Positions 16,951-26,243 of a DNA stretch of 64,000 nucleotides are shown piece after piece (positions within the stretch are counted from its first letter, which is position 1; every line of letters begins with the position of its first letter). The translations under genes were made by a program, and so were the position numbers. Source of the DNA: Anaerolineales bacterium UBA5195 (GTDB lineage: Bacteria > Chloroflexota > Anaerolineae > Anaerolineales > Villigracilaceae); the NCBI GenBank assembly GCA_002412925.1, contig DHVZ01000045.1, positions 22,452-86,451 of the forward strand, written 5' to 3'. The notes beneath the pieces are model-generated. The model saw only the letters and a program-made list of their open reading frames with translations. It had not been told where the DNA came from and ran no database searches.

Positions 16951-19900
16951 TTGAAATGCAGCCATTGCAGCCGAGAGAATCCTGTTAATGCGCAGGTGTG
17001 TGTGAATTGTGGACAGGTTCTGGTAGTCAACATGCAGCCCACGGCAGCCTCTATTCCCCGCTTTCTCCCAAAAGAAACCCCCCAACAACCAGACACCTAC
17101 TATCTTTGCCTGCGCTGCGGCAACCCTGTCCCTGAAGGGTTCTTTACCTGCAGCCATTGCCGCTGGGATTTGCGCAAACCATTCAAGGCGTCCTCCGGCT
17201 TTGGATGCGGCTCCTGCCTGGGATTGCTCCTGATGCGTTTGCTGGGTTTTGCCGTTGCCAGCGGAGTCAGTTTTGGGGTGGGTTTTGTCAGCGCCAGCCT
17301 GGGATTGGGAGTAACGGCCGCCAGCCTCATCACCGGCCTGATCAGCACCCTGCTCTCCCTGGTGCCATCGGTAGTCAGTTGGTTGTTTGGAAGTTTGCGG
17401 CGGGTTATGACGATGACCCTGTTGTTCATCGTCTTTTCTTTTGCCATCCTGGGGTATTGGACGCCAGCCCGCGCGCAGACGGATATCCCGAAGCAAGCGT
17501 TAAATCGGCTGATGTACGCGTATGGCATGGAGGCGATAAACTGGCGGGTGGATGAAACCCACCCTGGTTATTGGGTTGATATGAAGGCTCGCCAAAGCAA
17601 TTACTCGTATACGAATACCGCTGGCGTGTTGGACGTCAGCGCGCGCTACGGAAAAAACGGCGGGGAAATCTGGGTGCAGGAAAGCATGAAACAATGGTTG
17701 AATTGCGGTCCTACGGAAGAAAACTTTCACGGGCTGGCCGCTTACTCTTTTCTTTGCCGTGATGGCGATTATATTGAAGGCTTTGTTTGGGGGATGGATA
17801 ACTGGGCATTGGTAACGATTAACCGCTTGGAACTGCCCGAAGTTCCAGCTGCTAACCTGGCTGAAGACTTATATTACATCATGCTCGAACTGGCGAAATC
17901 ACCTGCCAAGCCGCCTACCATAACACCTACTGCCACCAAGCCCACCGCGCTGCCCGGGCTGCCTGCCAATCCACAACCCCAAGGCGGTAAATGGACGCAG
18001 AAAGATGTCACGCGCATGGCTGTGACAGTGATGGAAAAGTATGCCCAGGAAAAAGGGTGGGAAAAACGCGTTGTATGCTCGTCAATTCCATGCCTGGCTA
18101 ACGGGAAATATGTGTCTAATCCTCAATATGTTTTTGAGGCAAATAACGGCGAGATCACCGACGCTGGGCCTATAAAAACAGTTGGTGGCGATCTTTTGGT
18201 TAACGCAGTAAGCTCTGGTAAAGGATCCTATTACTTCGTAGCAGGCGCGGTTGAATACGACGACCAGCAGGTCAACAATGGGTTAGGACAGGTAAGTTAT
18301 AGGATAGACATAATATATTTACCGGAAAGAAATAAATTGTCCACAATTTTTGATGTTATATCAAATCAAATAATATTTAATCCTGCATACAATAATGCCT
18401 CAACAGACGCCTTGGACCATCAAGCAATAAGCTTTCATGGGGAAAACGCCGTTTATGTTCGGCAAACGATCCACGTTCAATCGGCAGGGATGTCGGAAGC
18501 ATGGCCCCAACGCGATGAATGGTTTTTATGGATTCAATACCCTTGGATATTCCAAGTATGGGCCAATCAATCGCAAAATATTAGCGGCGTTCACACTTTG
18601 CATATCCCCTTATTTGATTCGCAGACTGAACCCGAAATCCTCTACTTACTGGCGGCACAGGCAGGCATGTTCAATCCGCCATCTGCGCAGCCTGCCCCCG
18701 CCCGGCCCGCTCCAGAGCAGCCGTACGTAGAGCCAGCCGCGCCGCCTGAAAACATTCCGCCAAGCATATCGGAAGACGACCTGCCGGATTTCTCTGAAGA
18801 AGAATTGCTCGGGCTTTTGGCTTTGTTAAGTCCAGCCGCGCTCCTGCCCGCCCTGGGCGTTGCCGGGATTTCGACACTGCTCGACCTGCTGCGCCTCAGG
18901 TCGCAAATCCCTGCGGGCATGGTCAAATCACCCATCTTCGGCTACGGACCTGTTTCGCCCGAAGCGGCAGCATATCAGCGCAAATTATTGGAGCAAGGAT
19001 ATGAATACAACCCGCAAACGCGGCGCATGACTGTGCCCAAAGTTCCATCCCCTGTCGACGGGACGATGGTTTCCAAGTCGCAAGCTGCGCGCGAGCGAGA
19101 GTTCCTGTCGAAGGGCTTTAAATGGTCTGATACTTATGGCTGGAAAACGCGGGACGAGCTCGCGCATCTGCAAACCAACCTTGACCAACAACGAAATTAT
19201 GTCCAAAGCGGGCAGGCGCACCGTGACATGCAAAAAGCCGCGCGGGATGAGCTCCATCAATCGGAAGAATATAACGCCTTGCAAGAACAAATCCGGCAAG
19301 GCAAATCGCGCCGCGCCGAACAAATCCGCGCAGCGATTGAGGAACTTAACGCGTTACAAGAGCGTCACAGCGCCGACCATCAAGCCAATATTGATTATTT
19401 CAACACGTTGAGCGCAGGCGCAACCTGGACGGGCATTGCGGCAGGGGCTATTGTAGCAGGGCTAGGAACAGCGATTGTCGGGTTGGGAGCTGTGGCAGGC
19501 AGCGTCACGCCCACAGCTATCCAAATAGCCGGATACACGTTGCACGCTAAAACGATTGCAACCGCGTTTCCTTTTGTCACGGCAATAGCCAGTGGAGCGT
19601 CGGAAGGATACTTTAATGATTTGGGCTTACGGGGGACGTTGGATAAAATCCGAGCTAAAACCGCCAAGGCGCTTTTAGATAAATTAGTTGGGGATAAATT
19701 ACTTAATCCGCTCAACAAGTACTTGACGCGCGGATTTTCCGGTCCATTCCGAGATTTTTTTGGACACGGTACGCCAAATGCTGTCATACAACCTCTTGCA
19801 GATGGGGCGGCGGAGGAAGTTAAAGACCTTCTCTATAATGGCGTCCAACAAATAAGCGGGGCTGGGGATTACATCGAAAATGGTCTCGAGAAAAAAGTTA

Positions 19901-19983
19901 TCAAGCCCGTTTTTGATAACCCACTCTCTTTGTTGCTTGGTTGGAATCCGGGAACGATTCCCAACACTCTCTTTCCCCAATAA
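16951..19983 (+). CDS. Very large zinc-ribbon membrane protein, function unknown
   Basis: 1010 residues. Start TTG at 16951 is preferred because GAGGAGG lies 6-7 nt upstream; the protein then begins with two zinc ribbons (C3-C6-C17-C20 and C53-C56-C67-C70). Three hydrophobic segments span about 87-170, ending TPARAQ. A large, probably extracytoplasmic region follows with a Pro-rich break (near 18690-18750), another hydrophobic segment near 18790-18880, a charged coiled-coil stretch (about 19140-19380), a Gly/Ala-rich hydrophobic segment (19420-19500) and a helical C-terminus. No family recognised. It looks like a modular surface or secretion-associated protein; a polymorphic-toxin-like role is only a guess. 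The stretch 18290-18480 is more AT-rich than its surroundings. Confidence 0.8.
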   Translation: MKCSHCSRENPVNAQVCVNCGQVLVVNMQPTAASIPRFLPKETPQQPDTYYLCLRCGNPVPEGFFTCSHCRWDLRKPFKASSGFGCGSCLGLLLMRLLGFAVASGVSFGVGFVSASLGLGVTAASLITGLISTLLSLVPSVVSWLFGSLRRVMTMTLLFIVFSFAILGYWTPARAQTDIPKQALNRLMYAYGMEAINWRVDETHPGYWVDMKARQSNYSYTNTAGVLDVSARYGKNGGEIWVQESMKQWLNCGPTEENFHGLAAYSFLCRDGDYIEGFVWGMDNWALVTINRLELPEVPAANLAEDLYYIMLELAKSPAKPPTITPTATKPTALPGLPANPQPQGGKWTQKDVTRMAVTVMEKYAQEKGWEKRVVCSSIPCLANGKYVSNPQYVFEANNGEITDAGPIKTVGGDLLVNAVSSGKGSYYFVAGAVEYDDQQVNNGLGQVSYRIDIIYLPERNKLSTIFDVISNQIIFNPAYNNASTDALDHQAISFHGENAVYVRQTIHVQSAGMSEAWPQRDEWFLWIQYPWIFQVWANQSQNISGVHTLHIPLFDSQTEPEILYLLAAQAGMFNPPSAQPAPARPAPEQPYVEPAAPPENIPPSISEDDLPDFSEEELLGLLALLSPAALLPALGVAGISTLLDLLRLRSQIPAGMVKSPIFGYGPVSPEAAAYQRKLLEQGYEYNPQTRRMTVPKVPSPVDGTMVSKSQAAREREFLSKGFKWSDTYGWKTRDELAHLQTNLDQQRNYVQSGQAHRDMQKAARDELHQSEEYNALQEQIRQGKSRRAEQIRAAIEELNALQERHSADHQANIDYFNTLSAGATWTGIAAGAIVAGLGTAIVGLGAVAGSVTPTAIQIAGYTLHAKTIATAFPFVTAIASGASEGYFNDLGLRGTLDKIRAKTAKALLDKLVGDKLLNPLNKYLTRGFSGPFRDFFGHGTPNAVIQPLADGAAEEVKDLLYNGVQQISGAGDYIENGLEKKVIKPVFDNPLSLLLGWNPGTIPNTLFPQ

Positions 19984-19998
19984 ATTAAGGATATCCTT

Positions 19999-21012
19999 AT
20001 GAATGATATTCTCGTTAATCCTAAAAATCTTATTGAGCTTATCGAGGAAGTCACTCCTCATCCGTCGGTTCTTTCTCCCATGGCAGCGCTGCGCGCGGCG
20101 CTCGAGCATGATCAAACGCCGCAGCGAAAAGACATGATTCTCTCCCCGGTCACAACGCCTCTTATCCAAACGTTGGCGCAACCCTGGGCGGTGGGAACGC
20201 TGGTTTATCATGGCCGCGGTATGTATATAGATACTTCGGTTTACGTGGCTGATAAACAAGATGCACCGGTTGTGCAAGTTTCCAGCCAGGATGACAAACT
20301 GCGTTTGCAGAGTCCACCCGCCGTCGATGCAACCAGCCTGTTACTCTCCGAGCAAATCGGCGCGATGCTGACGGACCCGCTGAACGTCTCCTGGAAGTTG
20401 ACGCGCTCTGAGGGGCTTCTCCTCATGGCGATCTTCGACGCTGCGCGCAGGCAGGCATTTCAAGCATTCGCCGATGACGAACCCGACTTGCAGCCTGTTC
20501 GACTGCCGCTCGATGCGGTTATCCAAATCTTGAACTCGCCTGCGCGGAATTCCCAATGGATCAGCCCTTATCTACGCGCCAGTTTGAAACTGCCTGCCCT
20601 TGAAGAACACGCCTATCAATCTGCATTGATCAGTCTTTCACAAAAAGGACTCTTGGATGTCGCTGACCAAACTTTACAACTTGCGAATGAACTGGTCAGG
20701 TCGTTTTTAGGGTTATTGCTGATTGAAGGTCACTTCATCCTGCGGGCGGCAGTACTGGATGAAACTGCCAAAACACTTAATGGCGTTGAAATTCGTGCTT
20801 TTCAGGGACGCACCGGTGCATTCTTGTGCTGGATGTCTGATCATCAGGAGATTCAATTCTTCAGCGCCAGCGCAGCCGGGATCATTAATCTTGCCCAAAA
20901 AATGCTCCTTGTTCCTTGGCAGGCTATCGGCATGAACATATCCGGCGAGAAAACCGTCTCTGAGCAGCAGGGTGCCACACTTTTGAATCTGGGCAAAGCC
21001 CGCCCTGCCTGA
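19999..21012 (+). CDS. Hypothetical soluble protein, partner of the large zinc-ribbon protein
   Basis: 337 residues, no signal peptide, no membrane helix, no recognised family. It has a mixed alpha/beta N-terminal half (TTPLIQTLAQPWAVGTLVYHGRGMYIDTSVYV), a helical centre and a C-terminal beta-rich region (GVEIRAFQGRTGAFLCWMSDHQEIQFF). The overall shape recalls chaperone-like or ESX/EspG-type cytoplasmic partners, but this is only an impression. It starts 15 nt after the zinc-ribbon protein gene, with AAGGAT upstream, so the two are one operon. Confidence 0.75.
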   Translation: MNDILVNPKNLIELIEEVTPHPSVLSPMAALRAALEHDQTPQRKDMILSPVTTPLIQTLAQPWAVGTLVYHGRGMYIDTSVYVADKQDAPVVQVSSQDDKLRLQSPPAVDATSLLLSEQIGAMLTDPLNVSWKLTRSEGLLLMAIFDAARRQAFQAFADDEPDLQPVRLPLDAVIQILNSPARNSQWISPYLRASLKLPALEEHAYQSALISLSQKGLLDVADQTLQLANELVRSFLGLLLIEGHFILRAAVLDETAKTLNGVEIRAFQGRTGAFLCWMSDHQEIQFFSASAAGIINLAQKMLLVPWQAIGMNISGEKTVSEQQGATLLNLGKARPA

Positions 21013-21063
21013 CAGTTTCTGCTAGGATTACATGGTGAAATGATCAATCAAAGGTAAGGTGAC

Positions 21064-22533
21064 ATGATGAATCTACACAAACCTTGCATCCTGTTTATTC
21101 TTTGCGTGTTGTGTCTGACTGCCTGTCAGCCGGTTCAGCCAAGCGTCGCACCCACAACCAAACCCCCGCTCTCTGCCCCCCTCCAGCCAGCGCCCACTGA
21201 AACGCTGCCCGCTCCTGCCGCAGAGTCGCTCTCGCAAACTGGCCCCTGGATTTTGCTTTCCACCGAAAGCGGTCTCTGGGCCATCAATTCCGATGGCAGT
21301 GGGCTGACCCAACTGACGACGGAGCGCATCCTGGCCCCCTCTGATCTCAGCGCGGGGCTGGCGCGGAACAATCCACACTTGGCTTACATCACAGCCAACG
21401 ACCCGGCCAACCTGCAAGGCTTGACCCTAAAACTTCTCACCCTGCCAGAAGGCACGCTCAAGACGATTACATCGCTTACTTCTGCAGCGACAGAACCCCA
21501 GGTCAATGCTGAGGTCTGCGACCCCAATTATGAAGCCGCGCGGGCGGCAACCATTGGAAACAGCCTGGCCTGGTCACCGGATGGCTCCAAGCTGGCCTTC
21601 ACCGCCTCGATCGATGGCCCGACAGCGGATGTCTACGTTTATTCGCTTCAGGATGAAAGCCTGACCCGCCTGAGTGACGAACCCGGCCAGGCCTATGACC
21701 TGCACTGGCATGGACTGCCGGGGAGTGAAACCATCGTCTATTTCAGCGCCTCGTGTTTTGGAACCGGCGCCGGGTTTGAGATGGAGGGCGTCTGGGCAAC
21801 CAATCTCAGCGCAGCCAAAGCCGAACTGCTCTACCAGCCCAACCCCGAAAGTTGGGGAGAAGAATTTATTACCTGGGTCCGTCCTGGCCGGGAAGCCTTT
21901 TTTGTCGCTACCCGCAGCGGTTGCCCTTACAGGGATTTGCGCCTGGTGGAAATTGCCACGAAAGAAATCAAGCCCCTCATCGAAGGCTGTTTTGACGACC
22001 TGGCTGTTGGCCCGACCAGTTCGCTGGCGGTGCTGATCAGCAGCGATTTTTCTCAACAACCCGGCCTGTACCTTTACCCCGAGCCTGACATTCCTGACCT
22101 GCCGCCTGTCTACGTCCCGGAACCCAACGGACGCAAGGTGCGGCACCTGTCGGCGAAGCTCTTCATTTCAGTGGCTGCTGAGCGCAGCCTGGAAATCCGC
22201 TCCTTTGACTGGTCTGGCAACCCGGCCTGGTACCAGGGCAGCGGCGGTTTCCCGGCCATTGCATTGGATGAAAGCGCCTGGGTCTGGGAAGAAAAAGGAG
22301 CTCTCCACCTGGGTGGTCAGGGTATGGCCTCGCCAGTTACCCTGCTGGAACAAGCAGTGAATTATCCATTCTGGTATGAAGATGTCTCTGGCGCAAACTT
22401 TGTCCAGCGCCTGCTCTTTTTCAGCGAGGGCGATCAATCGGCCCTCTACCTGGCCTCCAGCCCCGATTATCACCCAACCCTGCTGGCAGAAGATTTGAGA
22501 CCGCTCTCTCCTCCAGTGATTGTTTTGCCTTAG
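21064..22533 (+). CDS. Lipoprotein with TolB/WD40-like beta-propeller
   Basis: 489 residues. A lipoprotein signal peptide ends in the lipobox LTAC (Cys about 21), followed by a Pro/Thr-rich linker typical of surface proteins in this group. The body has beta-propeller blades, for example WILLSTESGLWAINSDGSGLTQLT and LAWSPDGSKLAFTASIDG, matching TolB-type PD40 repeats. It is probably anchored on the outer face of the membrane; ligand or partner unknown. ATG at 21064 is followed directly by a second ATG at 21067, which has the better distance to AAGGTGAC. Confidence 0.85.
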   Translation: MMNLHKPCILFILCVLCLTACQPVQPSVAPTTKPPLSAPLQPAPTETLPAPAAESLSQTGPWILLSTESGLWAINSDGSGLTQLTTERILAPSDLSAGLARNNPHLAYITANDPANLQGLTLKLLTLPEGTLKTITSLTSAATEPQVNAEVCDPNYEAARAATIGNSLAWSPDGSKLAFTASIDGPTADVYVYSLQDESLTRLSDEPGQAYDLHWHGLPGSETIVYFSASCFGTGAGFEMEGVWATNLSAAKAELLYQPNPESWGEEFITWVRPGREAFFVATRSGCPYRDLRLVEIATKEIKPLIEGCFDDLAVGPTSSLAVLISSDFSQQPGLYLYPEPDIPDLPPVYVPEPNGRKVRHLSAKLFISVAAERSLEIRSFDWSGNPAWYQGSGGFPAIALDESAWVWEEKGALHLGGQGMASPVTLLEQAVNYPFWYEDVSGANFVQRLLFFSEGDQSALYLASSPDYHPTLLAEDLRPLSPPVIVLP

Positions 22534-22790
22534 TGTTGGATAAAGATCGCTTTGCTCGTATCTTCTCAATCATTGGTGGTTGAGTAGGCGGCGGCGCTTT
22601 CCCACCGCCGTATCGAAACCACCTTCGGTAATAATTACCCCGGATTATTGAAAAGATACCTTTGCCCCGTATAGCGAAGTGCCATTGCAATCCATTGGTT
22701 ATCATCACAACACCTGAAAGTGGGATAATGAGAGATGGCAAAGTCTGCTGATCTCTTGTAGTTGCTTGTTTGTTCGACCGGGAGGAAAGA
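22534..22790. other. Intergenic, no gene seen
   Basis: 257 bp with a weak GC hairpin (CGGCGG / CCGCCG near 22590-22612) and no T-run. A ribosome site for the next gene ends the stretch. Nothing else supported. Confidence 0.5.
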
Positions 22791-25271
22791 ATGAAACTCA
22801 AGCCTTATGCGATGATTACGGCGTTCGTCTTGACCGCCCTGCTGCTTCAATTTGCCCCCGCTTTTCCCGTCTATCAGGTTGCCGCGGCAACCCGCTGCAA
22901 CTGGGTGGGTTTTGTGGCCGACGTAACCATCCCGGATGGGACCACCTTCAACGCCGCCACAGGTGCAGGGTTCATCAAAACCTGGCGCCTCAAAAATATC
23001 GGCACCTGCACCTGGAGCACGGCCTACAACCTGGTCTTTGCCCGAGGCGACCAATTATCTTATCTCTCCAGTTCTCCCCTGCCCAGGGAGGTTAAGCCAG
23101 GGGAGACGATCGATCTTAGCGTGCCAATGCGGGCGCACTTCGTGGCTGGACACTATCGCGGCTATTGGCAGCTGCAGGCAGCCGATGGAACCTTCTTCGG
23201 GATGGGAACTGACGCTGCTGCCCCCTTCTGGGTCGATATCAATGTTGTCGATAGCGGCACTTCGACCTCGGGTTACGATTTCACCGCCAATCTTTGCGCC
23301 GCAACCTGGCGCAGCGGAGCGGGCCTCTTGCCTTGCCCGAACAGCGGCGATGCGCGCGGTTACGCGGCCAGGATCGAAAGCCCCCGGCTCGAGGATAACA
23401 AGCTTGACCCCCTGCCCGGTATCCTGATGGTCCCCCAAAATAAGTACAATGGCTATGTCCAGGGTACCTACCCCGAATTCACTGTCCAGCCGGGCGATCG
23501 CTTCCAAACGGTGGTCGGCTGCGAGTACGGGAAGGCCTGTTACGTCACCTACCGCCTGGAATATGAGATTGGCAGCGGCGGGCCAGTCATCCTCTGGAAG
23601 TGGAGTGAGAAAAACGAGGGACTTACCTACCGGTTGGACAAGGACCTCAGCGCGCTGGCCGGGAAGAAAGTCAAATTTACGCTGACCCTGCTGGCTGCCG
23701 GGCCAGCGACAAACGACTTCGCGCTCTGGGGCCACCCGCAGATTGTCCGCGCCGGGGGCGGCAGCGTTCCAACTGCTACGGCCAGCGGCCCGACACCCAC
23801 CGCACCGGCAACAGCGATTATGACAACCACTCCGGTTACAAACGCCACGCCGATCCCCCCGCCCGCGCCGGGCGCTTACTATGACTTTGCCAGCAATGCC
23901 TGTTCCGCCTCCTGGCTGAGCGGCGCGGGCGCGCTTCCCTGCCCGGGGGCCGATGGCGATTCGCGCGGCTTTGTCCTTCAGGTGGGCAGCCCGAAATTAG
24001 AGAACGGCGCCATCGACAGTGCCATGGGTCTGGTCCTGTTCCCACAAAATAAATATGACGGCTATATCAAGGGCCGCTATCCCGAAATCGCTATCCAGGC
24101 GGGGGACCGCTTCCAGGGCATCGTGGGCTGCGCCTACGCTTCTTCCTGCTATGTGACCTTCAAGCTCGATTACCAGATCGGCACCGGGCCGGTGACAACC
24201 TTCTGGTCATGGAAGGAAAAGAACGAGGGACTCTACTATCGCGTTGACAAAGACTTGAGTTCCCTGGCAGGGAAAAAGGTCAAGTTTATCCTGACGATCC
24301 TGTCCACCGGTTACGCCACCGGTGACCGCGTCATCTGGGGCCAGCCGCGCATCGTCCGCTCTGGGTACGCCCCGGCAACGCCGACAACGACCGCCGAACC
24401 GCCCAAAGTGGTTGGCGCGACGGCCAATGTCTTCAAGCTCGGCACCGATATTTGCGGTCAGCCCAACCCGGTGGAAGTCAGCGGCACGATTACCACGAAC
24501 GGCCCGGCGACGGTCACCTATCACTGGGAGATGCGCGGCGATAAGACCAATACCACCGCCGACCAGGTGCTGATATTTACCAGCGCGGGCACTCAGACCA
24601 TCAACGAAGGCGCTTACAAGGTGGACTGTGGGAATTACTCTGCCCGCCTGGTGATTACCACCCCGAACAGTTTTGATGCCATCACGTATTATTCGGTCAA
24701 CCCCGCCACAGGCACGGCTTCGCCTACCCCAACCGCGACGGCTATTCCACCGGGCAATGTCACGAGTGTCACGACCACCCTTAATCTACCAGAACTTGTG
24801 GATTGCTTGCGCCCTGTGACTTTAGATTTGATCGGAAATATTTCAACCAATGGTCCGGCAGCGGTCACATATCACTGGGAACTTGGCACAGATACGAATA
24901 TCAACGACACGCTGGCCGATACTCCGGCGATCTTTACTACTGCTTCGACTCTGGCTGTCAGCCTTCCCGAATACAGCGTTTATTGTGGGAACCATTTTGC
25001 GCGGCTGGTGGTGACCAGCCCAAATGCCATCTCAGCGCAGGCCAATTTTCCACTCACCCAGCTGACCGTCTTACCGATCTATAATTTCTCCACATTCAAG
25101 CTGATTGGGACAATGAGCTGCAGCGATTTTGTGACTCACACCTGGACCCAGGAGCCCTGTAACGGCGAGTCGGGCGGTTGCTGGATCAGCCAGATCCCGC
25201 TTTTTGGAGTCGCTTATGCCGGATTTTTCAGATGGGAGGGGAACAAAATCTGTGGTCTGAACCTGCCGTAG
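22791..25271 (+). CDS. Secreted protein with NBR1-Ig-like domain and tandem repeats
   Basis: 826 residues; ATG at 22791 behind GGGAGGAAAG. A signal peptide (about 1-34, cut near VAAAT) is followed by an NBR1/FW-type Ig-like domain (DVTIPDGTTFNAATGAGFIK to YRGYWQLQAADGTFFGMG). Two copies of a roughly 160-residue unit follow, each starting YDF and continuing LCAATWRSGAGLLPCP or ACSASWLSGAGALPCP. Then come two copies of an Ig/PKD-like unit with YHWE and a Cys pair. Thr/Pro linkers separate the units. The C-terminus has four further Cys. It is probably a cell-surface or secreted binding protein; no catalytic motif is seen. A terminator follows. Confidence 0.85.
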   Translation: MKLKPYAMITAFVLTALLLQFAPAFPVYQVAAATRCNWVGFVADVTIPDGTTFNAATGAGFIKTWRLKNIGTCTWSTAYNLVFARGDQLSYLSSSPLPREVKPGETIDLSVPMRAHFVAGHYRGYWQLQAADGTFFGMGTDAAAPFWVDINVVDSGTSTSGYDFTANLCAATWRSGAGLLPCPNSGDARGYAARIESPRLEDNKLDPLPGILMVPQNKYNGYVQGTYPEFTVQPGDRFQTVVGCEYGKACYVTYRLEYEIGSGGPVILWKWSEKNEGLTYRLDKDLSALAGKKVKFTLTLLAAGPATNDFALWGHPQIVRAGGGSVPTATASGPTPTAPATAIMTTTPVTNATPIPPPAPGAYYDFASNACSASWLSGAGALPCPGADGDSRGFVLQVGSPKLENGAIDSAMGLVLFPQNKYDGYIKGRYPEIAIQAGDRFQGIVGCAYASSCYVTFKLDYQIGTGPVTTFWSWKEKNEGLYYRVDKDLSSLAGKKVKFILTILSTGYATGDRVIWGQPRIVRSGYAPATPTTTAEPPKVVGATANVFKLGTDICGQPNPVEVSGTITTNGPATVTYHWEMRGDKTNTTADQVLIFTSAGTQTINEGAYKVDCGNYSARLVITTPNSFDAITYYSVNPATGTASPTPTATAIPPGNVTSVTTTLNLPELVDCLRPVTLDLIGNISTNGPAAVTYHWELGTDTNINDTLADTPAIFTTASTLAVSLPEYSVYCGNHFARLVVTSPNAISAQANFPLTQLTVLPIYNFSTFKLIGTMSCSDFVTHTWTQEPCNGESGGCWISQIPLFGVAYAGFFRWEGNKICGLNLP

Positions 25272-25297
25272 TTTTCATTCACACAAACCAATGATCC

Positions 25298-25336
25298 AAA
25301 GGGCTGTCTGCAAAACGGGCAGCCCTTTTGTTTTTT
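25298..25336 (+). terminator. Intrinsic terminator
   Basis: AAAGGGCTG / CAGCCCTTT stem extended by two inner pairs, followed by TTGTTTTTT, 26 bases after the stop of the NBR1-Ig-like gene. Confidence 0.85.
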
Positions 25337-25663
25337 ATGTTTTGCAATTCTTGAAATCAATAACGCATGTAAAATTAATACATCTGGCACTATCCAATTT
25401 CTGTAGACTAAAATAGTTAAAAAAATTCCCGATTTTGGGCTTCTCCAAGATGGTTCGTGAACTGTTGATTATAATGGGTGAAGGAATAACTGACTCGGAT
25501 CATCGGCGTTTCACAGACTGTTCATCGTTCTGCGAAACTGGTGCAACGCGAAGTGCCCCAAGTTTTCATAAAGATTTCTCACCTGCTCTTGCAGCGCGGG
25601 TGCAAGTGTCGCGCCTTCGCAGTTCAACAATTGAATATCCGATAACAAAAACAGGAGCCGAAC
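25337..25663. other. Intergenic, probably non-coding
   Basis: 327 bp. Holds an imperfect inverted repeat GTTTCACAGA / TCTGCGAAAC (25508-25538) and a TATAAT at 25470-25475. A minus-strand reading at 25511-25705 gives a protein-like helical stretch (LQEQVRNLYENLGHFALHQF) without a ribosome site; it could be a gene remnant but I cannot name it. Confidence 0.4.
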
Positions 25664-26128
25664 ATGACCACTTTTCAGTATACCGGCAAGGCCACCTCGC
25701 GGCAAAAAATCACAAGCGCCTTCCTGTTCTTTTTGTGTATTTATGTGGGAATTCGGGGCTGGGACCTGCTGACCACCTATTCACCCGTCCTGTTCCTGGC
25801 GCTGGTGACGTTGGCGTTAGCGCTCCTAAGGGGACTTGACCCATTCCTGAGCAAACCGGTCTTGAAAATTGACGAAAACGGCCTCTCCCAGAGTGGGCGC
25901 GTCTGGCCGGGCGAGAACTGGACACTCAAATGGGAAAAAGTGACCCGCGCGCGCGTGCTGGGCGGGGAAACACCCTACCTGCTGGCGCTTTCGGCCAAGC
26001 GGACCACGCGGCTGGTGATGGATTATGAATCTTTTGAGCAGGTGGTTGAACTGACCCGCGCACAGCTCGAAAAATACGGCTGCCGGGTTGAAAACGAGAA
26101 GCCACAAACAGAACAATCTCGTTGGTGA
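25664..26128 (+). CDS. Small membrane protein with PH-like cytoplasmic tail
   Basis: 154 residues. Two hydrophobic segments (about 18-32 and 40-56) are followed by a soluble domain with beta strands (VLKIDENGLSQSG, WTLKWEKVTRARVLG, TTRLVMDYESFEQ) and a final helix (VVELTRAQLEKYG). This is the layout of bacterial PH-like YdbT/YcxB-type proteins. Function unknown. ATG at 25664 follows AGGAG. Upstream and downstream hairpins suggest it stands alone. Confidence 0.7.
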   Translation: MTTFQYTGKATSRQKITSAFLFFLCIYVGIRGWDLLTTYSPVLFLALVTLALALLRGLDPFLSKPVLKIDENGLSQSGRVWPGENWTLKWEKVTRARVLGGETPYLLALSAKRTTRLVMDYESFEQVVELTRAQLEKYGCRVENEKPQTEQSRW

Positions 26129-26135
26129 TTAATTG

Positions 26136-26206
26136 AGGCTCTCCAGGAAATTCCGTGAAGAAGGCCGCATTTTGGGGCTTACCACAGGAATTCCCAGAGA
26201 GCTTTA
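26136..26206. repeat. Intergenic repeat family 2, copy C, with imperfect inverted ends
   Basis: The right part (26174-26202, minus strand) reads GCTCTCTGGGAATTCC then TGTGGTAAGCCCC, matching copies A and B. The left end GGCTCTCCAGGAAATTCC is an imperfect inverted copy, so the whole can fold into a long hairpin between two convergent genes and may act as a terminator. Confidence 0.7.
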
Positions 26207-26243
26207 ATTGAAGCAAGGATGCCTCTGGATCGACCTGTGCAGC

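Noticed and set aside
25435..25839. Plus-strand open frame of 134 codons
   Set aside because: Overlaps the real membrane protein start at 25664 in another frame, with no ribosome site or family.
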